From NCBI RefSeq assembly GCF_016785185.1, contig NZ_JAEKDY010000086.1: a stretch of DNA of 15,276 nucleotides; one strand, given 5' to 3'. This document shows, one piece after another, positions 7,470 through 15,147 of the stretch (positions are counted from its first letter, which is position 1; every line of letters begins with the position of its first letter). The notes under the pieces were generated by a model, which was given only the letters and a program-made list of their open reading frames with translations, did no database searches and was not told where the DNA came from. The position numbers were made by a program, and so were the translations under genes. The DNA comes from Heyndrickxia sporothermodurans (GTDB lineage: Bacteria; Bacillota; Bacilli; Bacillales; Bacillaceae_C).

Positions 7470-8741
7470 ATGACGTACGATGTAATTATTATCGGTGGAG
7501 GGCCATCTGGATTAATGGCTTCCATTGCAGCAGGTGAAAAAAAGGCAAAAGTTTTATTAATTGATAAAGGAAATAAGCTAGGGCGCAAGCTTGCGATATC
7601 TGGCGGTGGAAGATGCAACGTAACGAATCGGCTGCCTATCGATGAAATCGTTAAGCATATTCCTGGCAACGGAAGATTTTTATATAGTGCGTTCTCCATT
7701 TTTAATAATGAAGACATTATCCGTTTTTTTGAAAAATTAGGCATTGAACTAAAGGAAGAAGATCATGGACGAATGTTTCCGGTATCTAATAAGGCACAGT
7801 CTGTCGTTGATGCATTACTTAGACGCTTAGCAGAATTAGATGTAGAAATTCGGACGAATACGACTGTTAAAGATCTACATTTTTCTAATGGAGCAGTTGA
7901 AAGTGTTGAGTTAATGGATGGGAGTATGCTTACGACGCATTCAGTTGTCATTGCTGTTGGAGGTAAGTCCGTTCCCCATACAGGTTCGACCGGTGACGGC
8001 TTTCCATGGGCCGAAAAGGCTGGTCATACCATTTCCGAGCTTTTTCCAACAGAAGTACCCGTAACATCGGAAGAGCCCTTTATCAAAGCAAAGACATTAC
8101 AAGGATTGTCATTAAGAGATGTTGCAGTTAGTGTATTAAATCCTAAAGGGAAACCATTAATTACACATCAAATGGACATGATCTTTACCCATTTTGGAAT
8201 TTCCGGTCCGGCTGTTTTAAGATGTAGCCAGTTTGTTGTGAAAGCAATGAAAAAATGGAACTTGAAACATGTAACAATGAATATTGATGCTATTCCGTCA
8301 TTAAATGAAGAAGAATTATTTCAGAAAGTAATGAAGTTAGTAAAAGACGAGCCAAAAAAAGCAATAAAAAATTCGTTAAAAGGAATTGTACCTGAGCGTT
8401 ATTTACTGTTTTTATTCGAACAAAACGATATCTCTCCTGATTCACAAGGCACTACTATTTCTACGGATCAATTAAGAAACTTTGCAAAGGCATGCAAACA
8501 ATTTCAATTTAAAGTTAACGGGACACTTCCATTAGAAAAGGCGTTTGTCACTGGTGGAGGAGTTTCAGTCAAGGAAATCGAGCCAAAAACAATGGCTTCA
8601 AAATTTGTTCAAGGTCTTTATTTCTGCGGGGAAGTATTGGATATTTACGGATACACGGGAGGATATAATATAACCTCGGCATTAGTAACAGGAAGATTAG
8701 CAGGAATGAACGCAGCAAATATAGTAACGGAGTCCAATTAG
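7470..8741 (+). CDS. ytfP: FAD-dependent oxidoreductase of the HI0933/YhiN-BaiN family (YtfP)
   Basis: This is a 423-residue cytoplasmic flavoprotein. The N-terminus has the dinucleotide-binding GGGPSG motif (residues about 9-14) with an acidic residue ending the second strand (LLIDKG). The family signature GRKLAISGGGRCNVTN follows. The C-terminus has the second FAD motif, including FCGEVLDIYGYTGGYN and the ALVTGRLAG helix. Related proteins include BaiN of bile-acid-converting clostridia, but the physiological substrate of YtfP is not established. The ATG at 7470 has AAAAAGGTG seven bases upstream; the longer in-frame extension to 7407 has no such site. A TTGACA at 7407-7412 is a plausible -35 box, but the matching -10 is poor. 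The terminator overlaps the last codons. Confidence 0.9.
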   Translation: MTYDVIIIGGGPSGLMASIAAGEKKAKVLLIDKGNKLGRKLAISGGGRCNVTNRLPIDEIVKHIPGNGRFLYSAFSIFNNEDIIRFFEKLGIELKEEDHGRMFPVSNKAQSVVDALLRRLAELDVEIRTNTTVKDLHFSNGAVESVELMDGSMLTTHSVVIAVGGKSVPHTGSTGDGFPWAEKAGHTISELFPTEVPVTSEEPFIKAKTLQGLSLRDVAVSVLNPKGKPLITHQMDMIFTHFGISGPAVLRCSQFVVKAMKKWNLKHVTMNIDAIPSLNEEELFQKVMKLVKDEPKKAIKNSLKGIVPERYLLFLFEQNDISPDSQGTTISTDQLRNFAKACKQFQFKVNGTLPLEKAFVTGGGVSVKEIEPKTMASKFVQGLYFCGEVLDIYGYTGGYNITSALVTGRLAGMNAANIVTESN

Positions 8742-8759
8742 GACTCCGTTTATTTTCTG
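8727..8759 (+). terminator. ytfP terminator overlapping its stop codon
   Basis: A perfect 9-bp stem (ACGGAGTCC / GGACTCCGT) with a five-base loop is followed by TTATTTTCT. The left arm lies inside the last codons of ytfP and the TAG falls at the loop/right-arm boundary (8739-8741). The cse60 stop codon directly abuts the right arm, so the hairpin also separates the two convergent genes. Confidence 0.85.
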
Positions 8760-8932
8760 TATAAAACCATAGCACTGAAACAATAAATTTGTTCGTCTTC
8801 ATCCTCTGAAGTAACTGCTACATGATACTTAATATCTAATAATTTATTTTCCTCAATATCTTTTAAAAATAGATTAACATCCGCTTCTAAATCTTTTTCA
8901 TGCTCATAATCAAACAATTTTACTTGGATCAT
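8750..8932 (-). CDS. cse60: sporulation protein Cse60
   Basis: This is a 60-residue acidic protein without a signal peptide or membrane segment. Its sequence (start MIQVKLFDYEHEKDLE, middle IKYHVAVTSEDEDE, end FSAMVLYRK) matches the Cse60 family, first described in B. subtilis as a mother-cell gene under sigma-E control. Its molecular role is not known to me. The full family length is present. The ATG has GAGAGGAAG seven bases upstream. I could not find a convincing sigma-E promoter (an ATA-type -35 with CATACA-type -10) in the 150 bases upstream; a TTGAAA-15-TAGAAT pair there is too closely spaced to be persuasive. The gene supports an endospore-forming host. Confidence 0.88.
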   Translation of the reverse strand: MIQVKLFDYEHEKDLEADVNLFLKDIEENKLLDIKYHVAVTSEDEDEQIYCFSAMVLYRK

Positions 8933-9090
8933 TTTTTATCTTCCTCTCCATCTAGTTACTACTATTCTAGACAGAAAGGATAATTTTCAAAACATTCCGC
9001 ATAAATTAAAAATAGGAATTACATGTTCTAACTGTGTTGAATTTATAGTGACATACAAAAAATAACGATTAGATGCAATGATTATGGAGC

Positions 9091-9240
9091 CATCGGACGG
9101 CTTCTCTTCTTTTCGGACCCATAGACTTACGCTTGACTTCCTCATCGGACCGCTTCTCCTCTTTCCGGACCCATAGACTTACATTTGCCTTCCACATCGA
9201 ACCGCTTCTCTTCTTTCCGAACATCGGACACAATAAATTC
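9091..9240. repeat. 52-bp tandem repeat, about 2.5 copies plus remnants
   Basis: Units begin at 9091, 9143 and 9195, exactly 52 bases apart. Each opens with CATCGGACSGCTTCTC and contains TTTCCGGACC; units 1 and 2 continue with CATAGACTTAC. The third unit diverges after TTTCCGAA, where another CATCGGACA starts (9222). Within a unit the TCGGAC/CCGGAC element occurs twice in direct orientation, about 22 bases apart. The stretch is clearly richer in G+C than its flanks. There are no unique spacers and no long open frame. Confidence 0.85.
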
Positions 9241-9257
9241 ACAAAACCGCTTCGGCC

Positions 9258-9295
9258 TTAAAAAAAAAGCCAACTAAACATGTGTTTAGTCGGCT
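9258..9295 (-). terminator. rho-independent terminator of ytwF
   Basis: A 13-bp stem with one mismatch (AGCCAACTAAACA at 9268-9280, TGTTTAGTCGGCT at 9283-9295) is followed on the minus strand by nine T residues. It lies eight bases beyond the ytwF stop. Confidence 0.85.
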
Positions 9296-9303
9296 CATTA
9301 AAT

Positions 9304-9618
9304 TTATAGCTTCGGCTTTGTTTCTCCTGTCCAGTTCAGCATGCCGCCTTCCATATTAATGACTTTATAGCCATTTTGATGAAGATATTCGCATACACGG
9401 CCGCTTCGGCCACCAGATCGGCATATCATTATATATTCTTTATTTTTGTCTAATTGATCAAGTGAATCAGGAATTTCGCCCATCGGGATATGTTTAGCTT
9501 GTTCAATCATTCCTTCAGCAACCTCATCATGTTCACGAACATCAATTAGATTTAACTTTTCACCTTTATTTAGCTTGTCCTTTAACTCATCCGGTGTAAT
9601 TGTACGAAAATCACTCAT
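9304..9618 (-). CDS. ytwF: single-domain rhodanese (YtwF-like sulfurtransferase)
   Basis: This 104-residue protein is one complete rhodanese domain. The active-site loop CRSGGRS carries the catalytic Cys66, which would hold a persulfide, and the upstream LIDVREHDEVAEG motif and C-terminal MEGGMLNW are also typical. Such cytoplasmic proteins transfer sulfane sulfur from a donor to acceptors; the physiological partner is not predictable here. The ATG has AAAGGAAG seven bases upstream. It is 83 bases downstream of the sortase gene in the same direction, and an extended -10 promoter lies in that gap, so it is probably transcribed on its own as well as by readthrough. It ends in a strong terminator. 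The family call is firm; the symbol follows the B. subtilis orthologue. Confidence 0.92.
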   Translation of the reverse strand: MSDFRTITPDELKDKLNKGEKLNLIDVREHDEVAEGMIEQAKHIPMGEIPDSLDQLDKNKEYIMICRSGGRSGRVCEYLHQNGYKVINMEGGMLNWTGETKPKL

Positions 9619-9657
9619 TGATTGTCTTCCTTTCTTTTCTGTTATTATACTTTCACC

Positions 9658-9666
9658 ATTATATCA
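9658..9666 (-). promoter_or_regulatory. extended -10 promoter for ytwF
   Basis: On the minus strand TGATATAAT gives a TGN extension directly before a perfect TATAAT, 40 bases upstream of the ytwF start. No good -35 box is present, as is common for extended -10 promoters. A second TATAAT-like box lies about 15 bases closer to the gene. Confidence 0.5.
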
Positions 9667-9701
9667 TCATAGAAAGGAAATACATATTTTTGATGCCTTA
9701 C

Positions 9702-10280
9702 TTAGTGTATTAAAACAGCCTCTATAATAAACCGTTGTGGTGCATCGCCAATAAAGTTAAATGGGTAGCAGGTGGTCACGGTTAATGTCGCTCTTGGCTT
9801 TGGTACAATAACTGTGCGATCATCTGCATCAACAATTCTCGTTTTTTTAATTTTATACTTAAATTGTCCCGCGTTTGTTTTTACAATTAATATGTCGTTT
9901 TTTTTCATTTGTCCAAGCTTTCGAAACACGGTATCTCGATGACCTGATAATACTGAATTATCTTTTTCACCTGGCAAGACACTTTGAGAAAAATGTCCAA
10001 CACCTTTTTCCAGTTCGTCTTCGTCTGCACCTTCATATATTTGTAAATCCGCATTGATTTTCGGAATGATTAATTGACCGATTATTTCCCCTTTAACAGG
10101 CGCCCTTTTGTATAGTGGTTCAGCTGTTTTCAAGTGAAAGGGCTTTTTCTGCGCAACAAATTTCTTCTCCGAAGCTTCGGGTTTTAATAATTTATAGCCA
10201 TTTATACTTATCATCAATAATCCCGCGACTATTACTCCGATACAACAAGCGAAGTATACTCGTTTTTTTGTTACTTTCAT
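9702..10280 (-). CDS. class D-like sortase
   Basis: This is a 192-residue membrane-anchored transpeptidase. A basic start (MKVTKKRVYF) and a hydrophobic segment at about residues 9-27 form the N-terminal anchor. The catalytic domain contains His114 (SGHRDT), Cys171 (TLTVTTCYPF) and Arg183 (PQRFIIEA), the full sortase triad. The TLTVTTCYPF context and small size fit class D sortases of Bacillus, which include YhcS of B. subtilis and SrtC of B. anthracis, the latter recognising LPNTA. I start at the ATG at 10278-10280, which overlaps the substrate gene's TGA as ATGA, implying translational coupling; a GTG at 10298 is possible but has no Shine-Dalgarno. The substrate is very probably the upstream LPNTA protein. 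No terminator is visible after it. Confidence 0.92.
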   Translation of the reverse strand: MKVTKKRVYFACCIGVIVAGLLMISINGYKLLKPEASEKKFVAQKKPFHLKTAEPLYKRAPVKGEIIGQLIIPKINADLQIYEGADEDELEKGVGHFSQSVLPGEKDNSVLSGHRDTVFRKLGQMKKNDILIVKTNAGQFKYKIKKTRIVDADDRTVIVPKPRATLTVTTCYPFNFIGDAPQRFIIEAVLIH

Positions 10281-11416
10281 ATATTTATTGATCGCCACCT
10301 ACGGAACAAAAATATGCCCATTGCCAATAATAATAGTCCACCTAATAAATAATCTCCATAATGTCCAGCAGTATTTGGTAACTTACCGCCTCTAACTGTT
10401 TTTTTCATAGGTGTTGTAATAGCTTTTTCAACCTTTTTGACCTTTTCAGCTGTATCTTTAATTAGTTCCGAACCAAACATATCAGGAGTTAAAATTAAGT
10501 CAGCTAATAATTTGCCATTATTATCATAAATTTCGATTAATAAATTATATCCATTTGTTGAAGTTAATTGAGCTAGTTCATTCAATGAAATCGGCTTTTT
10601 ATCGGAACCTTTCACTAAATAAAATTTAGTATTTAATTTAAATATGTTAAGCATTTCTTGATAAACATTTACGATTTCGTTTATTTCCTTTTCCGATAAA
10701 TCCGATTTACTTTCAAAGTCTCCAATGGCCATCATACGTTCCGATAATTTATTTAGCTTATTTTCTACATTTTCATCCAACTTAAGGGACATAAAATGAT
10801 TAAGTAAATTCCCTACTTCCTCATCAGTAAGGCCAACTTTATCAAAAATATCGGAAAAGATATCTGATATCGAATCATCTGAATAAGAGATAAGTGCATC
10901 TTCAAGATCCTCAATGAATTCATAGTTATCAATTGAATCACCATTACTCTTCAATAAATTGACCATTTCATCGTATGTCATATCATACTCTTTCAATAAT
11001 TCTTTTAGGTTTTTATCTGTTATTGGTGTTCCAATATAGAAAGAAACAGCATCATCAAGGGCATTGGTAAAATGATAAACATCATAAATATTGTCGGTTT
11101 TACCCATTTCCCCATTTTTAACTAAAAAGTTCTTAACATCCGTTTCATCTTTAAACTCATATTTCTTAATCAATTTTTGCAAATTATTTTCTGTAAGCGG
11201 CTCACCTACTAGTTTTTTAATATCGTTTATAGTTGAAAAAGATTTAATCGATGTATTGTAAAAATACTCCAAATGCTCATTTAGCTCTTTTTCAGTCATC
11301 CCGATACTTTCTAAATATGTTTGAAGCTCCGCTTTATTTGGTGCTGCAAAACTTACTTTCGGTAAAACCGTAAAACAAAGAAAAATTGCTGCAATGAATA
11401 ATAAAATTCTTTTCAA
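10277..11416 (-). CDS. processed acidic surface protein with LPNTA sorting signal
   Basis: This is a 379-residue exported protein predicted to be anchored to peptidoglycan. A signal peptide covers residues 1-24 (KRILLFIAAIFLCFTV, cut after VSFA). The body is rich in Asp and Glu, with at least four degenerate helical repeats (near GMTEKELNEHLEYF, EFKDETDVKNFLVKNG, DMTYDEMVNLLKSNG and GLTDEEVGNLLNHF). The C-terminus has LPNTA (346-350), a hydrophobic segment and RRWRSINI. This matches the family I know as processed acidic surface protein, typically beside a class D sortase. I choose TTG at 11414-11416, because AGGGGG lies nine bases upstream; an upstream TTG at 11440 precedes that site. The binding partner or role of the repeats is unknown. 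Confidence 0.88.
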   Translation of the reverse strand: MKRILLFIAAIFLCFTVLPKVSFAAPNKAELQTYLESIGMTEKELNEHLEYFYNTSIKSFSTINDIKKLVGEPLTENNLQKLIKKYEFKDETDVKNFLVKNGEMGKTDNIYDVYHFTNALDDAVSFYIGTPITDKNLKELLKEYDMTYDEMVNLLKSNGDSIDNYEFIEDLEDALISYSDDSISDIFSDIFDKVGLTDEEVGNLLNHFMSLKLDENVENKLNKLSERMMAIGDFESKSDLSEKEINEIVNVYQEMLNIFKLNTKFYLVKGSDKKPISLNELAQLTSTNGYNLLIEIYDNNGKLLADLILTPDMFGSELIKDTAEKVKKVEKAITTPMKKTVRGGKLPNTAGHYGDYLLGGLLLLAMGIFLFRRWRSINI

Positions 11417-11488
11417 ATTCTTGCTCCCCCTAAATGTCAATTATGAACCTTTTTTTACAATAACCGATAAATAATTTTTTAGATAGAA

Positions 11489-11517
11489 TTGACATACAGA
11501 AAATTTTGTATTATAAT
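11489..11517 (+). promoter_or_regulatory. consensus sigma-A promoter on the plus strand, antisense to leuS
   Basis: TTGACA (11489-11494), exactly 17 bases, then TATAAT (11512-11517): every consensus position is met. It reads away from the surface protein gene and toward the 3' end of leuS, where there is no plus-strand gene. Confidence 0.55.
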
Positions 11518-11539
11518 ACGGAATTTTTTGCAAACAAAA
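11510..11539 (-). promoter_or_regulatory. candidate promoter for the surface protein-sortase operon
   Basis: The -10 region is the perfect palindrome GTATTATAATAC, so the same bases give TATAAT on the minus strand. The best-placed -35 (TTGTTT, 16-base spacing) matches only three of six positions. It would give a 5' leader of roughly 90 bases before the TTG start. Confidence 0.4.
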
Positions 11540-11577
11540 AAACATGCAGAACCCTTCATTTATAAGGGTCTGCATGT
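11531..11577 (-). terminator. leuS terminator
   Basis: ACATGCAGAACCCTT (11542-11556) pairs with AAGGGTCTGCATGT (11564-11577), leaving one bulged A. On the minus strand the stem is followed by TTTTTTGTTTG. It lies 62 bases beyond the leuS stop. Confidence 0.85.
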
Positions 11578-11638
11578 AGAATTTCAAAGAATAAAAATTT
11601 TTATTTGGATAAATATACCGCTTTATCCGCTATTTTAG

Positions 11639-14053
11639 TTAGTTCGCAACAATATTTACGAGCTTTCCGGGAACGGCTATCACTTTTCGGACCATTTTCC
11701 CTTCAATTAATTCTTTTACTTTAGCATCATTCATTACTTCTGATTCTAGCTGTTCACGAGTGATTTCACGAGAAACCATCATTTTTGAACGAACTTTTCC
11801 ATTTAGCTGAATAACGATTTCAACCTCTGAATCAACTAGTTTTGATTCGTCATATGTTGGCCATGGTTCGTATGAAATTGTTTCACTATGACCTAGTTTA
11901 CTCCAAAGTTCTTCTGAAATATGTGGACAGATCGGTGAAAGTAATTTAACAAATCCTTCAATATACGCTTTTGGTAAAACATCCACTTTGTATGCATCAT
12001 TGATAAATACCATCATTTGCGAAATAGCAGTATTAAAACCTAAGTTTTCGTAGTCTTCTGTAACTTTCTTAACGGTTTGATGGTATACTTTTTCAAGAAC
12101 TTCACTATTACCGGTTTGAACTTTATTAGAGATTTGGCCATCTTCATCGACTAACAATCTCCAGATACGGTCAAGGAATCTTCTTGCACCGTCTAATCCA
12201 TTTGTCGACCAGGCAATCGATGCATCTAATGGACCCATAAACATTTCATAAAGGCGTAGCGTATCTGCGCCATGACTATCTATGATTTTATCAGGGTTGA
12301 CGACATTCCCTTTTGATTTACTCATTTTTTCATTATTTTCGCCTAGAATCATTCCTTGGTTAAATAGCTTTTGGAATGGTTCTTTCGTAGGTACTACACC
12401 GATATCGTACAAAAATTTATGCCAAAATCTTGCATACAATAGGTGGAGTACTGCATGTTCCTGACCACCTATATAAATATCTACTGGCAACCATTTTTTT
12501 AATTTATCAAAATCTGCAATTGCTTTATCATTTTTAGGATCAATATAGCGCAAGAAATACCAGCTGCTTCCAGCCCATTGCGGCATCGTATTCGTTTCAC
12601 GTCTACCTTTCTTACCGGAAGCGGGATCTTCAACATTTACCCAGTCGGCAATATTTGCTAAAGGTGATTCCCCTGTACCAGATGGCTTAATTTCCTTTGT
12701 TACCGGAAGAGTTAACGGAAGTTCATCTTCAGGCACTGGTGTCATTGTCCCATCTTCCCAATGAATAATAGGAATTGGTTCCCCCCAATAACGTTGACGG
12801 CTAAATAACCAGTCACGAAGGCGATAGGTTACTTTCTTCGTTCCCACATTTTTTTCTTCAAGCCACGCAATCATTTTTTCAATTGCTTCTTGTTTGTTAA
12901 GACCATCGAGGAATTCTGAATTAATATGTTCACCATCACCTGTGTATGCTTCCTTCTCGATGTCACCACCGGAAAGAACGGCTTTTATTTCAAGCCCGAA
13001 TTTTTTTGCAAATTCATAATCCCTTTCATCATGTGCAGGAACCGCCATAATCGCTCCTGTTCCATAGCTCATAAGCACATAATCTGCGATCCAGATTGGC
13101 ATTTTTTCATTATTCACAGGATTAATTGCGTATGCACCAGTAAACACACCTGTTTTATTTTTCGCTAAATCTGTTCGTTCAAGATCGCTTTTTGATTTAA
13201 TTTGCTCCAAATATGTAGCAATTGCTGATTTTTGTGCTTCTGTAGAAATTACATCAACTAGTGGATGTTCTGGAGCAAGAACAGCATATGTTGCACCAAA
13301 CAAAGTATCCGGGCGCGTTGTAAATACTGTAAATGTTTCTTCTGTATTTTCAATTTTGAAAGTAACCTCTGCTCCTTCAGAACGGCCAATCCAATTTCTT
13401 TGCATTTCTTTTAAGTTTTCCGGCCAATCTAGCTCATCCAAATCATCTAGTAAACGATCAGCATAGGCAGTAATTTTAAGCATCCATTGTTTCATCGGAC
13501 GGCGTTCTACCGGATGGCCGCCGCGTTCACTTTTCCCATCAATAACTTCCTCATTTGCCAGTACTGTACCAAGAGCAGGACACCAATTCACTGCTACTTC
13601 ATCAATATAGGCAAGACCTTTTTCATACAGCTTTAGGAAAATCCATTGCGTCCATTTATAATAATCGGTATCGGTCGTATTCACTTCACGTTCCCAATCA
13701 TATGAGAACCCAAGTGCTTTTATTTGACGTCGAAACGTTTCAATATTGTGTTTTGTGAATTCCGCAGGATCATTCCCTGTATCAATCGCATATTGCTCAG
13801 CAGGTAAACCAAATGCATCCCATCCCATTGGATGAAGAACATTATATCCTTGCATACGTTTCATTCTTGAAACGATATCTGTTGCTGTATAGCCTTCAGG
13901 GTGTCCTACATGTAGGCCTGCCCCGGATGGATAAGGAAACATGTCTAGTGCATAGAAATTTTTCTTATTCTCATCCTCAGTTGTTCGAAATGTATTGTTT
14001 TGTTCCCAATACTTTTGCCATTTTTCTTCAATTTCATGATGATTAAAGCTCAT
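11639..14053 (-). CDS. leuS: leucyl-tRNA synthetase
   Basis: This is an 804-residue class I aminoacyl-tRNA synthetase that charges tRNA-Leu with leucine. The HIGH-type motif is HVGH (48-51) in PYPSGAGLHVGHPEGY, and KMSKSKGN lies in the C-terminal third of the catalytic domain. The inserted editing (CP1) domain is recognisable by FTTRPDTLFGATY and the SYGTGAIMAVPAHDERD segment, which hydrolyses mischarged tRNA. The C-terminal part with QLNGKVRS and the end GKLVNIVAN are typical of bacterial LeuS. The length is normal and nothing appears broken. The ATG is preceded by a strong AGGAGGT site. Expression is very probably set by uncharged tRNA-Leu through the T-box leader just upstream, and the gene ends in a clear terminator. 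Confidence 0.98.
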   Translation of the reverse strand: MSFNHHEIEEKWQKYWEQNNTFRTTEDENKKNFYALDMFPYPSGAGLHVGHPEGYTATDIVSRMKRMQGYNVLHPMGWDAFGLPAEQYAIDTGNDPAEFTKHNIETFRRQIKALGFSYDWEREVNTTDTDYYKWTQWIFLKLYEKGLAYIDEVAVNWCPALGTVLANEEVIDGKSERGGHPVERRPMKQWMLKITAYADRLLDDLDELDWPENLKEMQRNWIGRSEGAEVTFKIENTEETFTVFTTRPDTLFGATYAVLAPEHPLVDVISTEAQKSAIATYLEQIKSKSDLERTDLAKNKTGVFTGAYAINPVNNEKMPIWIADYVLMSYGTGAIMAVPAHDERDYEFAKKFGLEIKAVLSGGDIEKEAYTGDGEHINSEFLDGLNKQEAIEKMIAWLEEKNVGTKKVTYRLRDWLFSRQRYWGEPIPIIHWEDGTMTPVPEDELPLTLPVTKEIKPSGTGESPLANIADWVNVEDPASGKKGRRETNTMPQWAGSSWYFLRYIDPKNDKAIADFDKLKKWLPVDIYIGGQEHAVLHLLYARFWHKFLYDIGVVPTKEPFQKLFNQGMILGENNEKMSKSKGNVVNPDKIIDSHGADTLRLYEMFMGPLDASIAWSTNGLDGARRFLDRIWRLLVDEDGQISNKVQTGNSEVLEKVYHQTVKKVTEDYENLGFNTAISQMMVFINDAYKVDVLPKAYIEGFVKLLSPICPHISEELWSKLGHSETISYEPWPTYDESKLVDSEVEIVIQLNGKVRSKMMVSREITREQLESEVMNDAKVKELIEGKMVRKVIAVPGKLVNIVAN

Positions 14054-14345
14054 GAATCACGACCTCCTAATTTTTTCATACAAAAAACCCCTCATCCCAA
14101 TAAAGGGACGAGAGGTAAAATTTTCTCCCGCGGTACCACCCAAATTAGTGTAAACACCACTCACTTCATTCATCCTTAACGCGGAAAACGGCAAATACTA
14201 CTTAATCCTAAAGATGGATGTTCACATTTGCAACTCAAAGGTGAGTTCATGATGGTCTTGGTTGGCTTACACCGGCCGCCAACTCTCTTAATCAAGGGGA
14301 CATCATTACTATTCCTTATCAACGTTAAACTATCTGATAATTGTA
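14054..14345 (-). promoter_or_regulatory. leucine T-box riboswitch leader of leuS
   Basis: This is a complete T-box leader of about 290 bases. The T-box core AATTTGGGTGGTACCGCGG lies at 14127-14145. The specifier loop of stem I contains GAACTCACC, giving a CUC leucine specifier at 14243-14245, and AGAGAGUUGG upstream is the usual stem I AG element. Binding of uncharged tRNA-Leu would stabilise the antiterminator and let transcription enter leuS. The competing terminator is listed separately. Confidence 0.96.
14082..14115 (-). terminator. T-box-controlled terminator
   Basis: An 11-pair stem (CCTCTCGTCCC / GGGATGAGGGG, with two G-U pairs) has a six-base loop and is followed by TTTTTT on the minus strand. 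It lies just after the T-box core and 29 bases before the leuS start, as expected for the alternative to the antiterminator. Confidence 0.93.
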
Positions 14346-14351
14346 TTTACC

Positions 14352-14380
14352 ATTCTATCCAATTTTATTCAATCTTTCAA
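14352..14380 (-). promoter_or_regulatory. leuS promoter
   Basis: On the minus strand TTGAAA (14375-14380), 17 bases, then TAGAAT (14352-14357) lies immediately before the T-box leader. It sits just after the end of the MFS gene fragment. Confidence 0.8.
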
Positions 14381-14394
14381 GCCCTTTTTAACAC

Positions 14395-15147
14395 TCACAT
14401 CGAAATGGACTGTTTTTCCTCTTTTGATTTTAAAGGACGGTCATAGATTAAAGATAGAACAATGGATATAACCAATAGAATTAGCAATACTTTAAATAAT
14501 ATGGACATCGAATATAAATCGACTAAAATACCGCCCAATAATGGACCAATCATTCGTCCGCCAGTCGCTGTACTATTAACAATCCCTTGAAAGAAGCCTT
14601 CTTTTCCTTTTGGCGCTAAACTATCGGCAATAGTAGGAACGGTCGGCCATACAAACATCTCACCAATGGTTAAAATGATCATTGCAGCTAAAAATCCTTT
14701 GAAATTTGATGCATAACCGGCAATACCAAACGAAATCATAAAAATAATAATTCCCGTAATGATGGGTGCTTTTAAATTGGTTCCAAAACGTTTTACGATT
14801 GGATTTAATAATGGCTGCCCCAAAACAATTAATGCGCCATTAATCGTCCACAGCATACTATATTGTCCAAGTGAAATATTTATTTCTTGCGTGTATGTGG
14901 AAATCGTAGACTGCCATTGCACATATCCGACCCAACATAATAAGTAGCCGCTGCACAAAATCAACAGAGCGATTAATTTTGTTCCGCTTTTCACGACTTT
15001 TTTCTCTTGAATGACTGAAGTATAGTTTCCTCGATCAATGTTAATTTTTCGATAACCGAAAAAGGCAATCAAGAAAAAGACAATAAACATAATTAAGTTA
15101 GCAAGAAAGATATAATCAAAAGAAAAAGAAGCAACAAAACCACCAAG
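14395..15147 (-). pseudogene. yttB: MFS transporter, 5' half lost to an IS3-family insertion (YttB-like)
   Basis: The surviving ~250 codons cover the C-terminal half of a major facilitator transporter. They begin LGGFVASFSFDYIFLANL, which looks like the fifth or sixth helix of the 12-helix fold. Six further hydrophobic segments follow, including GGRMIGPLLGGILVDLY, which corresponds to the repeated helix-5 motif of the second half. Reading upstream, the frame is MFS-like up to codon CTT at 15147-15145, where the IS end begins. An internal ATG at 15090 gives a shorter open frame, but half a transporter should not be functional. B. subtilis has the MFS gene yttB beside leuS, which supports the name; the transported substrate is unknown. 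The gene may be intact in relatives. Confidence 0.8.

Larger units (their letters stand above)
8933..9303. other. 371-base non-coding stretch between cse60 and ytwF
   Basis: No supported gene lies here. The left half (to about 9090) is AT-rich and would carry the cse60 promoter. The right half holds a 52-bp tandem repeat and the ytwF terminator, described separately. Confidence 0.6.

Noticed and set aside
7415..7744. 109-codon minus-strand frame over the start of ytfP
   Set aside because: Antisense shadow of the glycine-rich FAD-binding region of ytfP, with no ribosome binding site or known family.
9091..9240. CRISPR array
   Set aside because: The 52-bp units are contiguous, with no unique spacers, only about 2.5 copies, and no cas genes nearby.
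11580..11640. Second terminator or small RNA end at AATAAAAATTTTTATT
   Set aside because: A short AT-only palindrome without a loop is common in this base composition and would not make a stable hairpin.
14228..14446. Plus-strand frame of 72 codons across the leuS leader
   Set aside because: It lies antisense to the T-box riboswitch and leuS promoter, which explain this sequence fully.
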